Below, piece by piece: positions 1-8,199 of a DNA stretch of 64,000 nucleotides. The translations under genes were made by a program, and so were the position numbers. The notes under the pieces are model-generated. The model had not been told where the DNA came from, ran no database searches, and saw only the letters and a program-made list of their open reading frames with translations. The stretch covers positions 1 through 64,000 of the forward strand of contig JAKPQM010000036.1 of the NCBI GenBank assembly GCA_029546925.1. The letters run 5' to 3'. The stretch comes from Actinomycetes bacterium. GTDB lineage: Bacteria > Actinomycetota > Coriobacteriia > Coriobacteriales > Atopobiaceae. Within the stretch, counting starts at the first letter, position 1. The number at the start of each line of letters is the position of its first letter.

Positions 1-147
1 GCTCCTCCTCAAATCGTCAGACGCAGTGTTTACGCCTCGGTAAAATCACCTCGCAAGAAAAGCTCCGCGGATGAAACTTATAAGTAGTTTACACCTTTAC
101 TGGGAAACCGTACTGCGAGGATAGCTTCGGCGCCCATCGGAGGGATG

Positions 148-684
148 ATGAGATTCCGGAAAGCAGCTCCTGACGACCTCACCGCCGTCGTCTCATTCTA
201 CGGCGATGTATCCGATGCGATGATCGGCACGGCGTTCGACTGCCAGTGGCGCCGGGGCAAGCATCCCACGGAAGCGCAGATCGCCGATGCGATAGCAGCA
301 CAGACCCTTACCATTGCCGATGACGGAGGCGCCATTGCAGCCGCCGTGATCGTCAACCACGATTACGATGTCTCGACAGACCCGGAGATGCCTTGGTCCG
401 TCGACTGCGCGCAGGACGAGGCGGTCATCATCCACGTGCTGGCGGTATCACCCGCCTACCGGGGCGGGGGCGTGGCACGCGAGCTGCTTTCACACGTCCT
501 CGACGAGGCCCGTGCGGCGGGCATGCGTTCGGTGCGTCTCGGAGCCGCACTCAGCAACACACCCGCTGTTCGCCTGTACGAGCGCAGCGGATTTCAGCGT
601 GTCATAGTGGCTGAAAAGATGTTCGGAGATGTCAAGGTCGACGCCGTTGTCTTCGAACTCCCCCTGCAAACCGATCGGACATGA
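148..684 (+). CDS. GNAT family N-acetyltransferase
   Basis: Predicted acetyl-CoA-dependent N-acetyltransferase of about 178 residues; the substrate cannot be told from sequence. The C-terminal half carries the GNAT core: the VLAVSPAYRGGGVARELL stretch (near residue 95-115) is the acetyl-CoA pyrophosphate-binding motif, and the following RLYERSGF is the usual late helix and strand of the fold. Two ATG codons are adjacent (145 and 148); the GGAGGG at 139-144 directly abuts the first and sits four bases from the second, so the second is preferred. It stands alone, with more than 200 bases to the next gene on the same strand. Family assignment is firm, role is not. Confidence 0.85.
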   Translation: MRFRKAAPDDLTAVVSFYGDVSDAMIGTAFDCQWRRGKHPTEAQIADAIAAQTLTIADDGGAIAAAVIVNHDYDVSTDPEMPWSVDCAQDEAVIIHVLAVSPAYRGGGVARELLSHVLDEARAAGMRSVRLGAALSNTPAVRLYERSGFQRVIVAEKMFGDVKVDAVVFELPLQTDRT

Positions 685-918
685 ACACCGTCTCGCAACC
701 ACAGGGATACGGCCTGCTTCGTGACAGCCAAATCGACGACGAGATGCATCTTCTAGCTGTTTTTATCCTTGCATGTTCCCGCCCGCCGAGGTTCTCGCCA
801 GATTTCGAGCTTAGGTCCGTTTTCCTCTCACAGTGCCCGCAGGGGCTTTTTCAGCTAGACTATACAAGGTCAAATCGTCGATCAGCTGATGCGAATATTC
901 CCAGAGGAGGATTTTGCC

Positions 919-2400
919 ATGCAGATTGGTTTCGACAAGAACAAATACATCAAGATGCAGGCATCCCACATCCGCGAGCGCATCAACCAGTTCGGCGGCA
1001 AACTCTACCTCGAGTTCGGCGGCAAACTCTTCGACGACTACCATGCCAGCCGCGTCCTGCCCGGTTTCGAACCCGATCTCAAGGCGCGCATGCTCGAAGC
1101 GCTCGCCCCCGTCGCCGAAGCCCTGATCGCCATCAACGCCAACGATATCGCCGCCGATAAGCGCCGCAGCGATATCGGCATCACCTACGGCGATGACGCC
1201 CTTCGCCTCATGGATGCATTCCGCAACATGGGCCTCGTTGCGAATACTGTGGTCATAACGCACTTCGCCGGCCAGCCCGACGCCGAAGCCTATCAGGAGC
1301 GTCTCGAGAAGATGGGTATCAGGGTCGCACGCCATTACGTCATCGACCGTTACCCCGCCGACGTCAACCTCATCGTCTCGGAGGATGGTTTCGGCAAGAA
1401 CGATTTCGTCGAAACCGTAAAGCCCCTCGTGGTCGTCTCCGCGCCAGGACCCGGCTCGGGCAAGATGGCAACCTGCCTTTCCCAGCTCTACCACGAGCAC
1501 AAACGTGGCGTGGAGGCGGGCTACGCCAAGTTCGAGACCTTCCCCGTTTGGAACCTGTCCCTCAAACATCCTGTGAACATCGCCTATGAGGCTGCAACAG
1601 CCGATCTCGATGACAATAACATCATCGACCCCTTCCACTTGGAAGTCTACGGCGAGGTCGCGGTCAATTACAATCGCGACGTCGAGACCTTCCCGGTACT
1701 GCGCGCCATCCTCGAGAAGATCTCCGGTGAGAGCATGTACAAGTCTCCCACCGACATGGGCGTCAACATGGTGGGCTTCGCCATCTCCGATGACGAGGTC
1801 TGCTGCACTGCGGCCAAAGGCGAGATCGTCCGCCGTTACTTCCAGACGGCAGAACAGCTGCGCCGCACGGGTCAGGGCAGCGAGACGCTCGCCAAAATCG
1901 AGCTGCTCATGAAGGACGCCGGCATCGACAAGGACTTTTCGCCGGCACGCGCCGCTGCGCTTCAGCGCGCAGAGGCCACGGGCGCTCCCGCCGGCGCTAT
2001 GGTGCTGCCCGATGGCAGCATCGTCACGGGCAAGACCTCCGATATCATGGGCGCCGCATCCTCCCTTCTGCTGAACGCCCTTAAGAAAGTTGCCGATGTC
2101 GATTTGGAGACCTATGTGGTTTCCGACGAGGCGCTCGAGCCGATCTGCCACCTCAAAACCGAGCACCTGCACAGCCGCAACCCCCGCCTGCACTCCGATG
2201 AGACGCTTATAGCACTCTCCATCAGCTCGGCTACCGATCCGCTCGCTGCGAAGGTCATCGATGCCACGGACGAGCTCAAAGGCTGCGATGCCTATTTCTC
2301 GGTGATCATCTCGCCCACTGACGAGCGTACCTATCACAAGCTGGGTATCAACGTCTGCTGCGAACCCGTCTTCGAGACGAGGAGCCTCTACCACAAATAG
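919..2400 (+). CDS. DUF1846 (UPF0371) family protein
   Basis: A 493-residue protein beginning MQIGFDKNKYIKMQ and containing APGPGSGKMATCLSQLYH, KFETFPVWNL and SPTDMGVNMVGFAI, recognised as the conserved DUF1846/UPF0371 family found in many Firmicutes and Actinobacteria. The biochemical role is unknown to me; the glycine-rich PGPGSGKMA stretch looks nucleotide-binding but this is only a guess. Length matches the family (about 490-500 residues). The reading frame is open from 889, but AGAGGAGG at 903-910 lies eight bases before the ATG at 919, which fixes the start there. It is monocistronic, with an inverted repeat downstream. Confidence 0.88.
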   Translation: MQIGFDKNKYIKMQASHIRERINQFGGKLYLEFGGKLFDDYHASRVLPGFEPDLKARMLEALAPVAEALIAINANDIAADKRRSDIGITYGDDALRLMDAFRNMGLVANTVVITHFAGQPDAEAYQERLEKMGIRVARHYVIDRYPADVNLIVSEDGFGKNDFVETVKPLVVVSAPGPGSGKMATCLSQLYHEHKRGVEAGYAKFETFPVWNLSLKHPVNIAYEAATADLDDNNIIDPFHLEVYGEVAVNYNRDVETFPVLRAILEKISGESMYKSPTDMGVNMVGFAISDDEVCCTAAKGEIVRRYFQTAEQLRRTGQGSETLAKIELLMKDAGIDKDFSPARAAALQRAEATGAPAGAMVLPDGSIVTGKTSDIMGAASSLLLNALKKVADVDLETYVVSDEALEPICHLKTEHLHSRNPRLHSDETLIALSISSATDPLAAKVIDATDELKGCDAYFSVIISPTDERTYHKLGINVCCEPVFETRSLYHK

Positions 2401-2472
2401 CAGGCATCTTCCCACGTCCCGCCCGCCTCACCGGCTATCCCGACGACACGGCTCTCTGCGGTCCGGATGCCT

Positions 2473-2672
2473 ATTGGCAGCGGCGGGGGCCCTTTCTGCC
2501 ACGGAGGGCACTTATTCCGCACTTTTTCGATGCCGAATCGCCATCGGGCGGAGACTCGGCTCATGTTTGCGCAGGTCAGCAGAGGCCGTATGCAGCCCCG
2601 ATGGGGAAATGACACCCAAAAAGTGCGGAATAAGTGCCCTCCGTGGCAGAAAGGGCCCCCGCCGCTGGCAAT
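2473..2672. repeat. 200-bp element with 55-bp terminal inverted repeats
   Basis: The left arm (2473-2527) and right arm (2618-2672) are reverse complements over 55 bases with a single mismatch, flanking a 90-base centre that codes for nothing recognisable. The arms contain the complementary cores GCACTTATTCCGCAC and GTGCGGAATAAGTGC. No clear target-site duplication is visible. It occupies most of the 431-base gap between the DUF1846 gene and the MarR gene. It could be a small non-autonomous mobile element or two oppositely oriented copies of a shorter repeat; the transcript would form a very stable cruciform hairpin. Confidence 0.8.
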
Positions 2673-2702
2673 CAGGGTCGTAGATTCTTGGAAAGCTATT
2701 GC

Positions 2703-2714
2703 ACAGGTACCTGT
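2703..2714. promoter_or_regulatory. ACAGGTACCTGT palindrome, possible MarR operator
   Basis: A perfect 12-base palindrome ACAGGTACCTGT. A related sequence AACAGGTACCG recurs at 2792-2802, just before the ribosome binding site of the downstream marR-type gene at 2832. Two copies of the same core (ACAGGTACC) upstream of a regulator gene suggest autoregulation; the link to this particular regulator is inferred from position only. Confidence 0.4.
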
Positions 2715-2831
2715 TAATTATGAAGATGCTGTGGAACACTGTTTCCAGGCGATCCGCCTAGAGCCCTCAGGGTATGGTATCCATAGAATTAAACAGGTAC
2801 CGAAGTTTTATAGAGAAGAAAGGACCGTATC

Positions 2832-3500
2832 ATGGAAACAACTGAGACCAGCAAAGATCGCGAGATCTCCCTCGCACGCAAGACCGCGCGTCTCGGACGT
2901 CTCATCCACCGCTACTATCAGGCCGATGCGCATGAGGCCGGCATGGAGGGCGACCCTCTGCGCGGGCAGGGCCGCGTCTTGGCGTTGCTCTCTGCCAAAC
3001 CCGAGACCACCCAACGCGAGCTCTCCTACCTTCTGGATATGCGCCAGCAGTCGCTTTCCGAGCTGCTCGCCAAACTCGAGGAAAAGGGCTACATCGCCCG
3101 TGAGAAATCCGCAGACGATGGCCGCGTCACCAAGGTCATCCTCACCGAGGCCGGCGCCAAGGCCGCGCCCGACCTCAACGCCCTCAGCAAACGCAGCGAC
3201 ATCCTCGATTGCCTCGATGCCGATGAACGTGCACAGTTTGAAGCCCTGATCGATAAGGTCACGGACTCACTCGCAGCAAAACTCGAGGAGAAGGGCATCG
3301 ACCCGCATGCCATGCGTCGCGGACCCCATCACAGGCATGGCTGCCCTGGACCTGGCCCCGACGGCCGCAACCCGCACTGCGAAGGCCCTTATGGCCCGCA
3401 CATGATGCGCCGAGGCCCCCACTTCGAGGGGGAGCCCAAGGACTCCGAATCCCCCTGCCATCGTGGCAAAGGCGGTAGGCACGGTATGCGCCAATCCTGA
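2832..3500 (+). CDS. MarR family regulator with His/Cys-rich C-terminal tail
   Basis: A 222-residue DNA-binding regulator. Residues about 15-150 form a MarR winged helix: QRELSYLLDMRQQSLSELLAKLEEKGYIARE is the recognition-helix region and DDGRVTKVILTEAG the wing. MarR proteins normally end near residue 150; this one continues with about 65 residues that are low in complexity and contain nine histidines and three cysteines (GPHHRHGC, NPHCEGPYGPHMM, ESPCHRGKGGRHG). Such a tail suggests metal binding, but no metal gene is adjacent. The start is supported by AGAAAGGA just upstream. It is flanked by a repeat on the left and convergent msrA on the right, so a target operon is not evident; the ACAGGTACC sites upstream hint at autoregulation. 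Confidence 0.85.
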   Translation: METTETSKDREISLARKTARLGRLIHRYYQADAHEAGMEGDPLRGQGRVLALLSAKPETTQRELSYLLDMRQQSLSELLAKLEEKGYIAREKSADDGRVTKVILTEAGAKAAPDLNALSKRSDILDCLDADERAQFEALIDKVTDSLAAKLEEKGIDPHAMRRGPHHRHGCPGPGPDGRNPHCEGPYGPHMMRRGPHFEGEPKDSESPCHRGKGGRHGMRQS

Positions 3501-3513
3501 GCATGCGCCATCG

Positions 3514-4056
3514 CTAGCTGCGATAGTAGCTTTCATCGAACGGTATGGACGCAAGGGCTGCAATGGTCGTCTGCGGCACGTGGCAATACCCACTCGGATT
3601 CTTATCGAGATAGTCCTGATGGTATTCCTCGGCTGCGAAGAAATTCTCGAGCGGCTTCTCCTCCACGGCGAAATGCGCATGGCGAGTACGTTCGACGTCC
3701 ATCACGCGATGGACGTCCGCCTCGACCTCCGTATCGTCCGGCGTCCAGAAGACGCCTGCCTGATACTGCGTTCCCACGTCGTGGGCCTGCCGATTGACAG
3801 CTTCGGGCTCTATGACCTGGAAAAGGGCGTAGAGCAGCGCGTCGACCGAAGTCGCAGCGCTGTCGAACGCCACGCGCACCGTCTCGCGAAAACCCGTCTC
3901 GCCCGAGCAAACACGCTGGTAGCTAGCATCCCGCTCGCCCGTTCCGTTGGCATAGCCGCAGGTGGTATCCACCACGCCGGGAAGAGCCTTCATCAGGTGC
4001 TCGATGCCCCAGAAGCATCCCCCGGCAAGATAGATGGTCTTGATACGCCCTTCCAT
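3514..4056 (-). CDS. msrA: Peptide methionine (S)-S-oxide reductase
   Basis: Reduces methionine-S-sulfoxide in proteins and free methionine. The start of the protein, MEGRIKTIYLAGGCFWG, contains the MsrA signature GCFWG with the catalytic Cys14; the downstream EEYHQDYL and PSGYCHVPQ segments are the conserved substrate region and a probable resolving cysteine. At 180 residues it is a stand-alone MsrA, with no MsrB domain. The frame is open to 4089 but that start would overlap the upstream gene; the ATG at 4056 follows a weak AGGCGG and fits the family. It lies ten bases downstream of the methyltransferase gene on the same strand and is probably co-transcribed with it. Confidence 0.92.
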   Translation of the reverse strand: MEGRIKTIYLAGGCFWGIEHLMKALPGVVDTTCGYANGTGERDASYQRVCSGETGFRETVRVAFDSAATSVDALLYALFQVIEPEAVNRQAHDVGTQYQAGVFWTPDDTEVEADVHRVMDVERTRHAHFAVEEKPLENFFAAEEYHQDYLDKNPSGYCHVPQTTIAALASIPFDESYYRS

Positions 4057-4066
4057 GCTGCACCGC

Positions 4067-4813
4067 CTATCGCACTTCGAGAATCGCATACTGGTTGAGG
4101 TCGCCCGACGCTCCGTCCGCCCGATAGCGATCCATCACGCGCGCATACGAGGCGACATCCTTGAGCAGCGCATCGATCTCGCTATCGGGAAAATGATGAC
4201 AGAAGCGGAAGGCATCCCCCTCGTCCTGCCACCCCATAAGATAGTCATCCGATCCCAGACCGGAAAGATCGTAGCGCATCCGCGCAGCTTCGGTCGCGGC
4301 ACGTGCCTTCCCAAGCAGCCGCTCATCATGCGCGAACTGCCAGAACGATACGGCAACAATGCCATCGGGGCGAACCATGCGCACGAGCAGCTCCAGCAAC
4401 CGCGCCCGCTGCTCGGGGAGGGGCAGGTGGTGCATGAACGCGAGGCACACCGCGGCATCGCAGGGCGGAGCCTCAAGCGATGCGAGGGCTATGCCCTCCT
4501 CCAGAAGCAACTCGGCGAGATCGAGGTGCTGGTAGCGGATGCGCGCATCATCCGTCTGAGCCAGCTCATCGCATGAATCGACCGCCCAAGCCTGCGCGGC
4601 GGGCACGCACTTGAAGAGCTCCCTCTCAAAGCGGAGGTTGCCGCATGCGAGGTCGAGGACCTCCATGCGCCCGTCCTGATCGGGATGCAGGAAATCGAGG
4701 ATGCGCGTCCACCCCGGCCATGCGCTTCCGCGCGTCCGCGAGAAGGACTCACCCACCCGACGGTAGAAATCGCCGGTCAAGCTGGAGAGCTGCTGTGCGG
4801 TATCGCGGTCCAC
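4067..4813 (-). CDS. Trm9/ALKBH8-like SAM-dependent methyltransferase
   Basis: A 248-residue class I methyltransferase. Motif I is VLDLACGN (residues 52-59) and motif IV AVCLAFMHHLP (near 121-131). Several features resemble the eukaryotic tRNA wobble-uridine methyltransferases Trm9/ALKBH8 rather than generic methyltransferases: FYRRVGESFSRTRGSAWPGW (16-35) parallels their FSxTRxxxWP signature, DYLMGW (190-195) parallels DVxVPW, and RFCHHFPDSEID parallels RYYHxFxxGEL. Trm9 methylates the carboxymethyl group installed on U34 by Elongator; here the divergent neighbour 50 bases away is an Elp3 homologue, which supports that role. Start is GTG at 4813 with GAAGGGA upstream. The family call is by eye, so a different small-molecule or RNA substrate remains possible. 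Confidence 0.7.
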   Translation of the reverse strand: MDRDTAQQLSSLTGDFYRRVGESFSRTRGSAWPGWTRILDFLHPDQDGRMEVLDLACGNLRFERELFKCVPAAQAWAVDSCDELAQTDDARIRYQHLDLAELLLEEGIALASLEAPPCDAAVCLAFMHHLPLPEQRARLLELLVRMVRPDGIVAVSFWQFAHDERLLGKARAATEAARMRYDLSGLGSDDYLMGWQDEGDAFRFCHHFPDSEIDALLKDVASYARVMDRYRADGASGDLNQYAILEVR

Positions 4814-4849
4814 GAGTGCGGGTTCCCTTCGCCATCAGGGGTTCTACAG

Positions 4850-4855
4850 TATAAT
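4850..4855 (+). promoter_or_regulatory. Consensus -10 box directly before elp3
   Basis: A perfect TATAAT at 4850-4855 ends eight bases before the ATG at 4864. With the usual 6-8 base spacing, transcription would start at or within two bases of the A of the start codon. No Shine-Dalgarno sequence is present, so the elp3 mRNA is predicted to be leaderless. The -35 region is weak (TTCGCC around 4828). Confidence 0.6.
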
Positions 4856-4863
4856 AGCCTGTC

Positions 4864-6645
4864 ATGGAGCGCATCATCCAAGATATCGTTTCCGCTGTTC
4901 GCTCGGCACATCGCCCGCCCGACGAGGCATGGCTTGCCAAGCTCATCCGCCGCTACAACAAAGACGTGCGCGACGTTGCACGCCACACGAAAAAGCAGCA
5001 GATCCTCGCCTTCTATCGCAAGGCCAGGGAAGAGCGCGGCCCGCTCTGGGAGAGCTGGGGCATCGGCGCCGAGGAAGACCGCCAGATACTGCGCTTGCTC
5101 AAGGTCAAGCCGCGGCGCACGGCATCGGGTGTGGCCACCATCACGGTCCTCACCATGCCCCACCCCTGTTCGGGCGCGTGCCTTTACTGCCCGAACGATA
5201 TCCGCATGCCCAAGAGCTACCTCGCGAACGAACCTGCCTGCCAGCGGGCGGAACGCAACTTCTTCGATCCCTACCTGCAAGTCCGCGCACGTCTCGCCCT
5301 GCTCGAATCGAACGGCCACATAACCGATAAGATCGAGCTCATCGTGCTCGGCGGCACGTGGAGCGACTACGACCCCTCCTACCAGATCTGGTTCATATCC
5401 GAGCTCTTCCGTGCGTTGAATGACGGCGACGGGGAGGCCGAGCGCGTTTGCGCAGAACGTGCGGCCTTCTATCGGAGCTGCGGACTCATCGCCGAGGCCG
5501 ATACACTTGCCGAGCAAACACGCGACCTGCAAAGATGCGTTACGGCAGGTGCCTTAAGCTACAACCAGGCGATCGCACGGCTCTATGCGAGCGAGGCTTG
5601 GGTGCGGGCCCGCGCACGGCAGACCGCCGCCTTCGGGGAACTCGAAGAGCAGCAGCGCATAAACGAGAGCGCCCATCATCGCGCGGTCGGGCTCTGCGTG
5701 GAGACCCGCCCCGATCTCGTAGACGATGCAAGCGCCCAGCTCATGCGTCACCTCGGCTGCACCAAGGTCCAGATGGGCATCCAAAGCCTCGATCAGGACA
5801 TCCTCGACGCATGCGGCAGGCACATACGCGTCGAGCAGATCGTCCGTGCATTTTCCGTCCTGCGCCTCCATGGCTTCAAGATCCTCGCCCACATGATGGT
5901 GAACCTCGTGGGCTCCACTCCCGAGCATGACAAGCTCGACTACGGGCGGCTCGTAGGCGATCCGCGGTTCCTCCCCGACGAGATCAAGCTCTATCCCTGC
6001 GTCCTTGTAGAAAGCGCAGCCCTCGCGCGCCTCTACGATCAGGGCATCTGGCGCCCCTACACCGAGGACGAGCTGCTCGACGTGCTGGCGGCAGACGTTG
6101 CCGCCACCCCCGCCTACGTGCGCATCTCGCGCATGATCCGCGATATCTCCTCGGGCGACATCGTCGCCGGCAACAAGAAAACCAACCTGCGCCAGATGGT
6201 CGATGCCCGCACGGAGACCGCCGAGTCTGCGATTGCCGAGATCCGCTCGCGCGAGATCGCCACCGGGGACATGAGCGCCTGCGATGTGCGCCTCGATTGC
6301 ATAAGCTACACCACTGCGGTCTCCGAGGAGCGCTTCCTCCAGTGGATCACCGATGCGGGTTCCATCGCGGGGTTCCTGCGCCTGTCGCTACCGCATGGGT
6401 GCTCCACAGCCATGATCCGCGAGGTCCACATCTATGGTCGCGTGGCGGAACTCGGATCGATCGAGGCGGGCGGAGCGCAGCATCTCGGCCTTGGAAGCGC
6501 ACTCGTGGAGACCGCCTGCAAGCAAGCGTCTGCGGCAGGGTATAGCGCGATCAACGTCATCAGCTCCGTGGGCACGCGTGCGTATTACCGGAAACTTGGG
6601 TTTATCGATGATGGGCTCTACCAGAGGCGCATACTCGGAACCTAA
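4864..6645 (+). CDS. elp3: Elp3 homologue, radical SAM / GNAT tRNA wobble-uridine modification enzyme
   Basis: A 593-residue homologue of the catalytic Elongator subunit, which uses radical SAM chemistry and acetyl-CoA to put a carboxymethyl group on C5 of tRNA U34. The three cluster cysteines are at 102, 106 and 109 (PCSGACLYCPND). Further Elp3 hallmarks are VGLCVETRPD, CTKVQMGIQSLD, KILAHMMVNLVGSTPEHD, RISRMIRDISS and NLRQM. The C-terminal GNAT domain contains HLGLGSALVETAC and GTRAYYRKLGF. An acid- and alanine-rich insert lies near residues 185-265. It starts very close to a consensus -10 box and has no ribosome binding site. A Trm9-like methyltransferase is divergently transcribed next door, matching the next step of the eukaryotic pathway. 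Other Elongator subunits are absent, as expected in bacteria. Confidence 0.9.
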   Translation: MERIIQDIVSAVRSAHRPPDEAWLAKLIRRYNKDVRDVARHTKKQQILAFYRKAREERGPLWESWGIGAEEDRQILRLLKVKPRRTASGVATITVLTMPHPCSGACLYCPNDIRMPKSYLANEPACQRAERNFFDPYLQVRARLALLESNGHITDKIELIVLGGTWSDYDPSYQIWFISELFRALNDGDGEAERVCAERAAFYRSCGLIAEADTLAEQTRDLQRCVTAGALSYNQAIARLYASEAWVRARARQTAAFGELEEQQRINESAHHRAVGLCVETRPDLVDDASAQLMRHLGCTKVQMGIQSLDQDILDACGRHIRVEQIVRAFSVLRLHGFKILAHMMVNLVGSTPEHDKLDYGRLVGDPRFLPDEIKLYPCVLVESAALARLYDQGIWRPYTEDELLDVLAADVAATPAYVRISRMIRDISSGDIVAGNKKTNLRQMVDARTETAESAIAEIRSREIATGDMSACDVRLDCISYTTAVSEERFLQWITDAGSIAGFLRLSLPHGCSTAMIREVHIYGRVAELGSIEAGGAQHLGLGSALVETACKQASAAGYSAINVISSVGTRAYYRKLGFIDDGLYQRRILGT

Positions 6646-6690
6646 GGGCTATACTGCTCACGAGTCGAAGCCGCATATAAGGAGCCGACT

Positions 6691-7188
6691 ATGGCAGGGA
6701 CGATGGAGAAGATTCAGAGTTTCCAGATGAACCACCTCATTCTGGAGCCCGGCGTATATATCTCGCGCGTCGACCATGATCCTGCAAGCGGGTCGGCCGT
6801 CACCACCTTCGATCTGCGCATGACGCGTCCCAACCGCGAACCTGTCATGGATACCGGCGCTATCCACACCATCGAGCACCTGCTCGCCACCCATCTGCGC
6901 AACAACGCCGCATGGAAAGACCGCGTGATCTATGCCGGTCCCATGGGCTGCCGCACCGGCTTCTATCTGGTGATGTTCGGCGAGCTTACGAGTGCGGAGG
7001 TGCTCGAGCCCATCCGCGATGCCTTCCGCTTCATCGCCGATTTCGAGGGCGAGATCCCGGGTGCCCGTCCCGAGCAATGCGGCAATTACAGCGACCAGAA
7101 CCTCGATGAGGCCCATTGGGAGGCCGAGCGATACCTTGAGCGCGCGCTCGAGAACCCCCGCCCCGAACAGCTGGTGTATCAGGACTGA
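6691..7188 (+). CDS. luxS: S-ribosylhomocysteine lyase
   Basis: Cleaves S-ribosylhomocysteine to homocysteine and DPD, the precursor of autoinducer-2, in the activated methyl cycle. All key residues are visible: the zinc motif HTIEH (59-63), the catalytic cysteine in GPMGCRTGFY (Cys87), and the third zinc ligand in EQCGNYSDQNL (Cys130). Length, 165 residues, is normal. AAGGAG precedes the ATG by seven bases. It begins 45 bases after elp3 and is followed after 24 bases by an alpha/beta hydrolase, so it is probably in one transcription unit with the hydrolase. Confidence 0.96.
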   Translation: MAGTMEKIQSFQMNHLILEPGVYISRVDHDPASGSAVTTFDLRMTRPNREPVMDTGAIHTIEHLLATHLRNNAAWKDRVIYAGPMGCRTGFYLVMFGELTSAEVLEPIRDAFRFIADFEGEIPGARPEQCGNYSDQNLDEAHWEAERYLERALENPRPEQLVYQD

Positions 7189-7212
7189 ACATCCCGGACG
7201 AAGGAGGCCGCC

Positions 7213-8049
7213 ATGTCTTCCACACGCACTGCAAGCAGATTCATCTCCGTTGAGAAGGGCATCCAGATCCACGTGTGGGATGCGGGTGCCGAAGATGCCC
7301 CAGCCCTTGTCTTTATTCCCGGACTCACATTCTCGGGCGAGGTTTTCATGCATCAGCTCGAACACTTCCGCGGGCGTTACCGCGTAGTGCTTGTCGACCC
7401 GCGCGGCCAGGGCCTCTCCACCAAATGCCCCATGGGCAACGACTACCAGACCCACGGCGCGGACCTCATCAAGGTGATTGCGGCGCTTGGCATCGAAAAA
7501 CCCACGCTCATCGGCTGGAGCTGCGGCAACCTCGAGGCGTGGAGCTACCTCGAGCAGGCCGGGGTGGACTCCGCTGCCGCCTGCGTGACCGTCGATATGA
7601 GCCCGCTTCCCCACAATGAGGATCCTGGCGCATGGACCGAGGGCTCACCAGCCGAGCTTTCCGAGGTTATGACCCGTGTGCTCATCGACCCTGAGAGCAG
7701 CCGCGCCTTCTGGGACGAATACCTGCGCGAGGTCATGTGGGAGGGTCCGATCGAGCCCGATAGGTACGAGTACTTCATGGACATGGGCGCACGCACACCC
7801 TCTTGGGTGGCGCACGAGCTCTTCGGCGATGCAATCCTCTCCGACTATCGGACCATCGCGCAGGAGGCCGCGAGGAAGATCCCCACGCTCATGTTCATCG
7901 CCAAGCACTGGGCTGGCGTCGCCGAACCTTGGTACCATGCTCTCTGCCCCGAGACGTCCATTCATGTGATGGGCGGCCATCTCATGGCCGCGCAATATCC
8001 GGATGAGTTCAATGCGCGCTTAGAGGAATTCCTCACCTCGGGCAGGTAA
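7213..8049 (+). CDS. Alpha/beta hydrolase
   Basis: A 278-residue alpha/beta hydrolase. The nucleophile elbow is GWSCGN (Ser103), the oxyanion region FIPGLTFSG (34-42) and the likely catalytic histidine MGGHLMAAQYP (His256). VDPRGQGLST is the conserved strand/loop found in esterases, peroxidases and lactonases of this fold. Substrate unknown. AAGGAGG lies six bases before the ATG, and the gene follows luxS by 24 bases, so the two are probably translated from one mRNA; whether the enzyme acts on methyl-cycle or signal molecules is speculation. Confidence 0.85.
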   Translation: MSSTRTASRFISVEKGIQIHVWDAGAEDAPALVFIPGLTFSGEVFMHQLEHFRGRYRVVLVDPRGQGLSTKCPMGNDYQTHGADLIKVIAALGIEKPTLIGWSCGNLEAWSYLEQAGVDSAAACVTVDMSPLPHNEDPGAWTEGSPAELSEVMTRVLIDPESSRAFWDEYLREVMWEGPIEPDRYEYFMDMGARTPSWVAHELFGDAILSDYRTIAQEAARKIPTLMFIAKHWAGVAEPWYHALCPETSIHVMGGHLMAAQYPDEFNARLEEFLTSGR

Positions 8050-8136
8050 GCGGATGGCCTCGGGTTTTCTGATCCGTCCCTGATCTTCCGAGTGCGGAAA
8101 ACGCTCTCGAGCGGTGGCTCCTTTTCTCGTATCGGT

Positions 8137-8180
8137 AAAAATCGAGAATGATAGTCCAACTATCATTCTCGATTTTTTGC
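8137..8180. terminator. Bidirectional rho-independent terminator
   Basis: A perfect 18-base stem (8137-8154 pairing with 8160-8177, arms AAAAATCGAGAATGATAG and its complement) with a five-base loop and an A/T run on each side. It sits between the convergent hydrolase and AI-2E-type transporter genes and should stop transcription from both directions. Confidence 0.92.
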
Positions 8181-8199
8181 CGAACTTGGATCGACAGGG

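Noticed and set aside
811-2415. Long minus-strand frame opposite the DUF1846 gene
   Set aside because: It is the complement of a well-supported gene with good ribosome binding site and family motifs; the minus-strand translation resembles nothing and has no start signal.
2467-3249. Plus-strand frame spanning the inverted repeat and marR start
   Set aside because: Its product is repeat-derived and then out of frame with the MarR domain; the MarR frame has a proper start.
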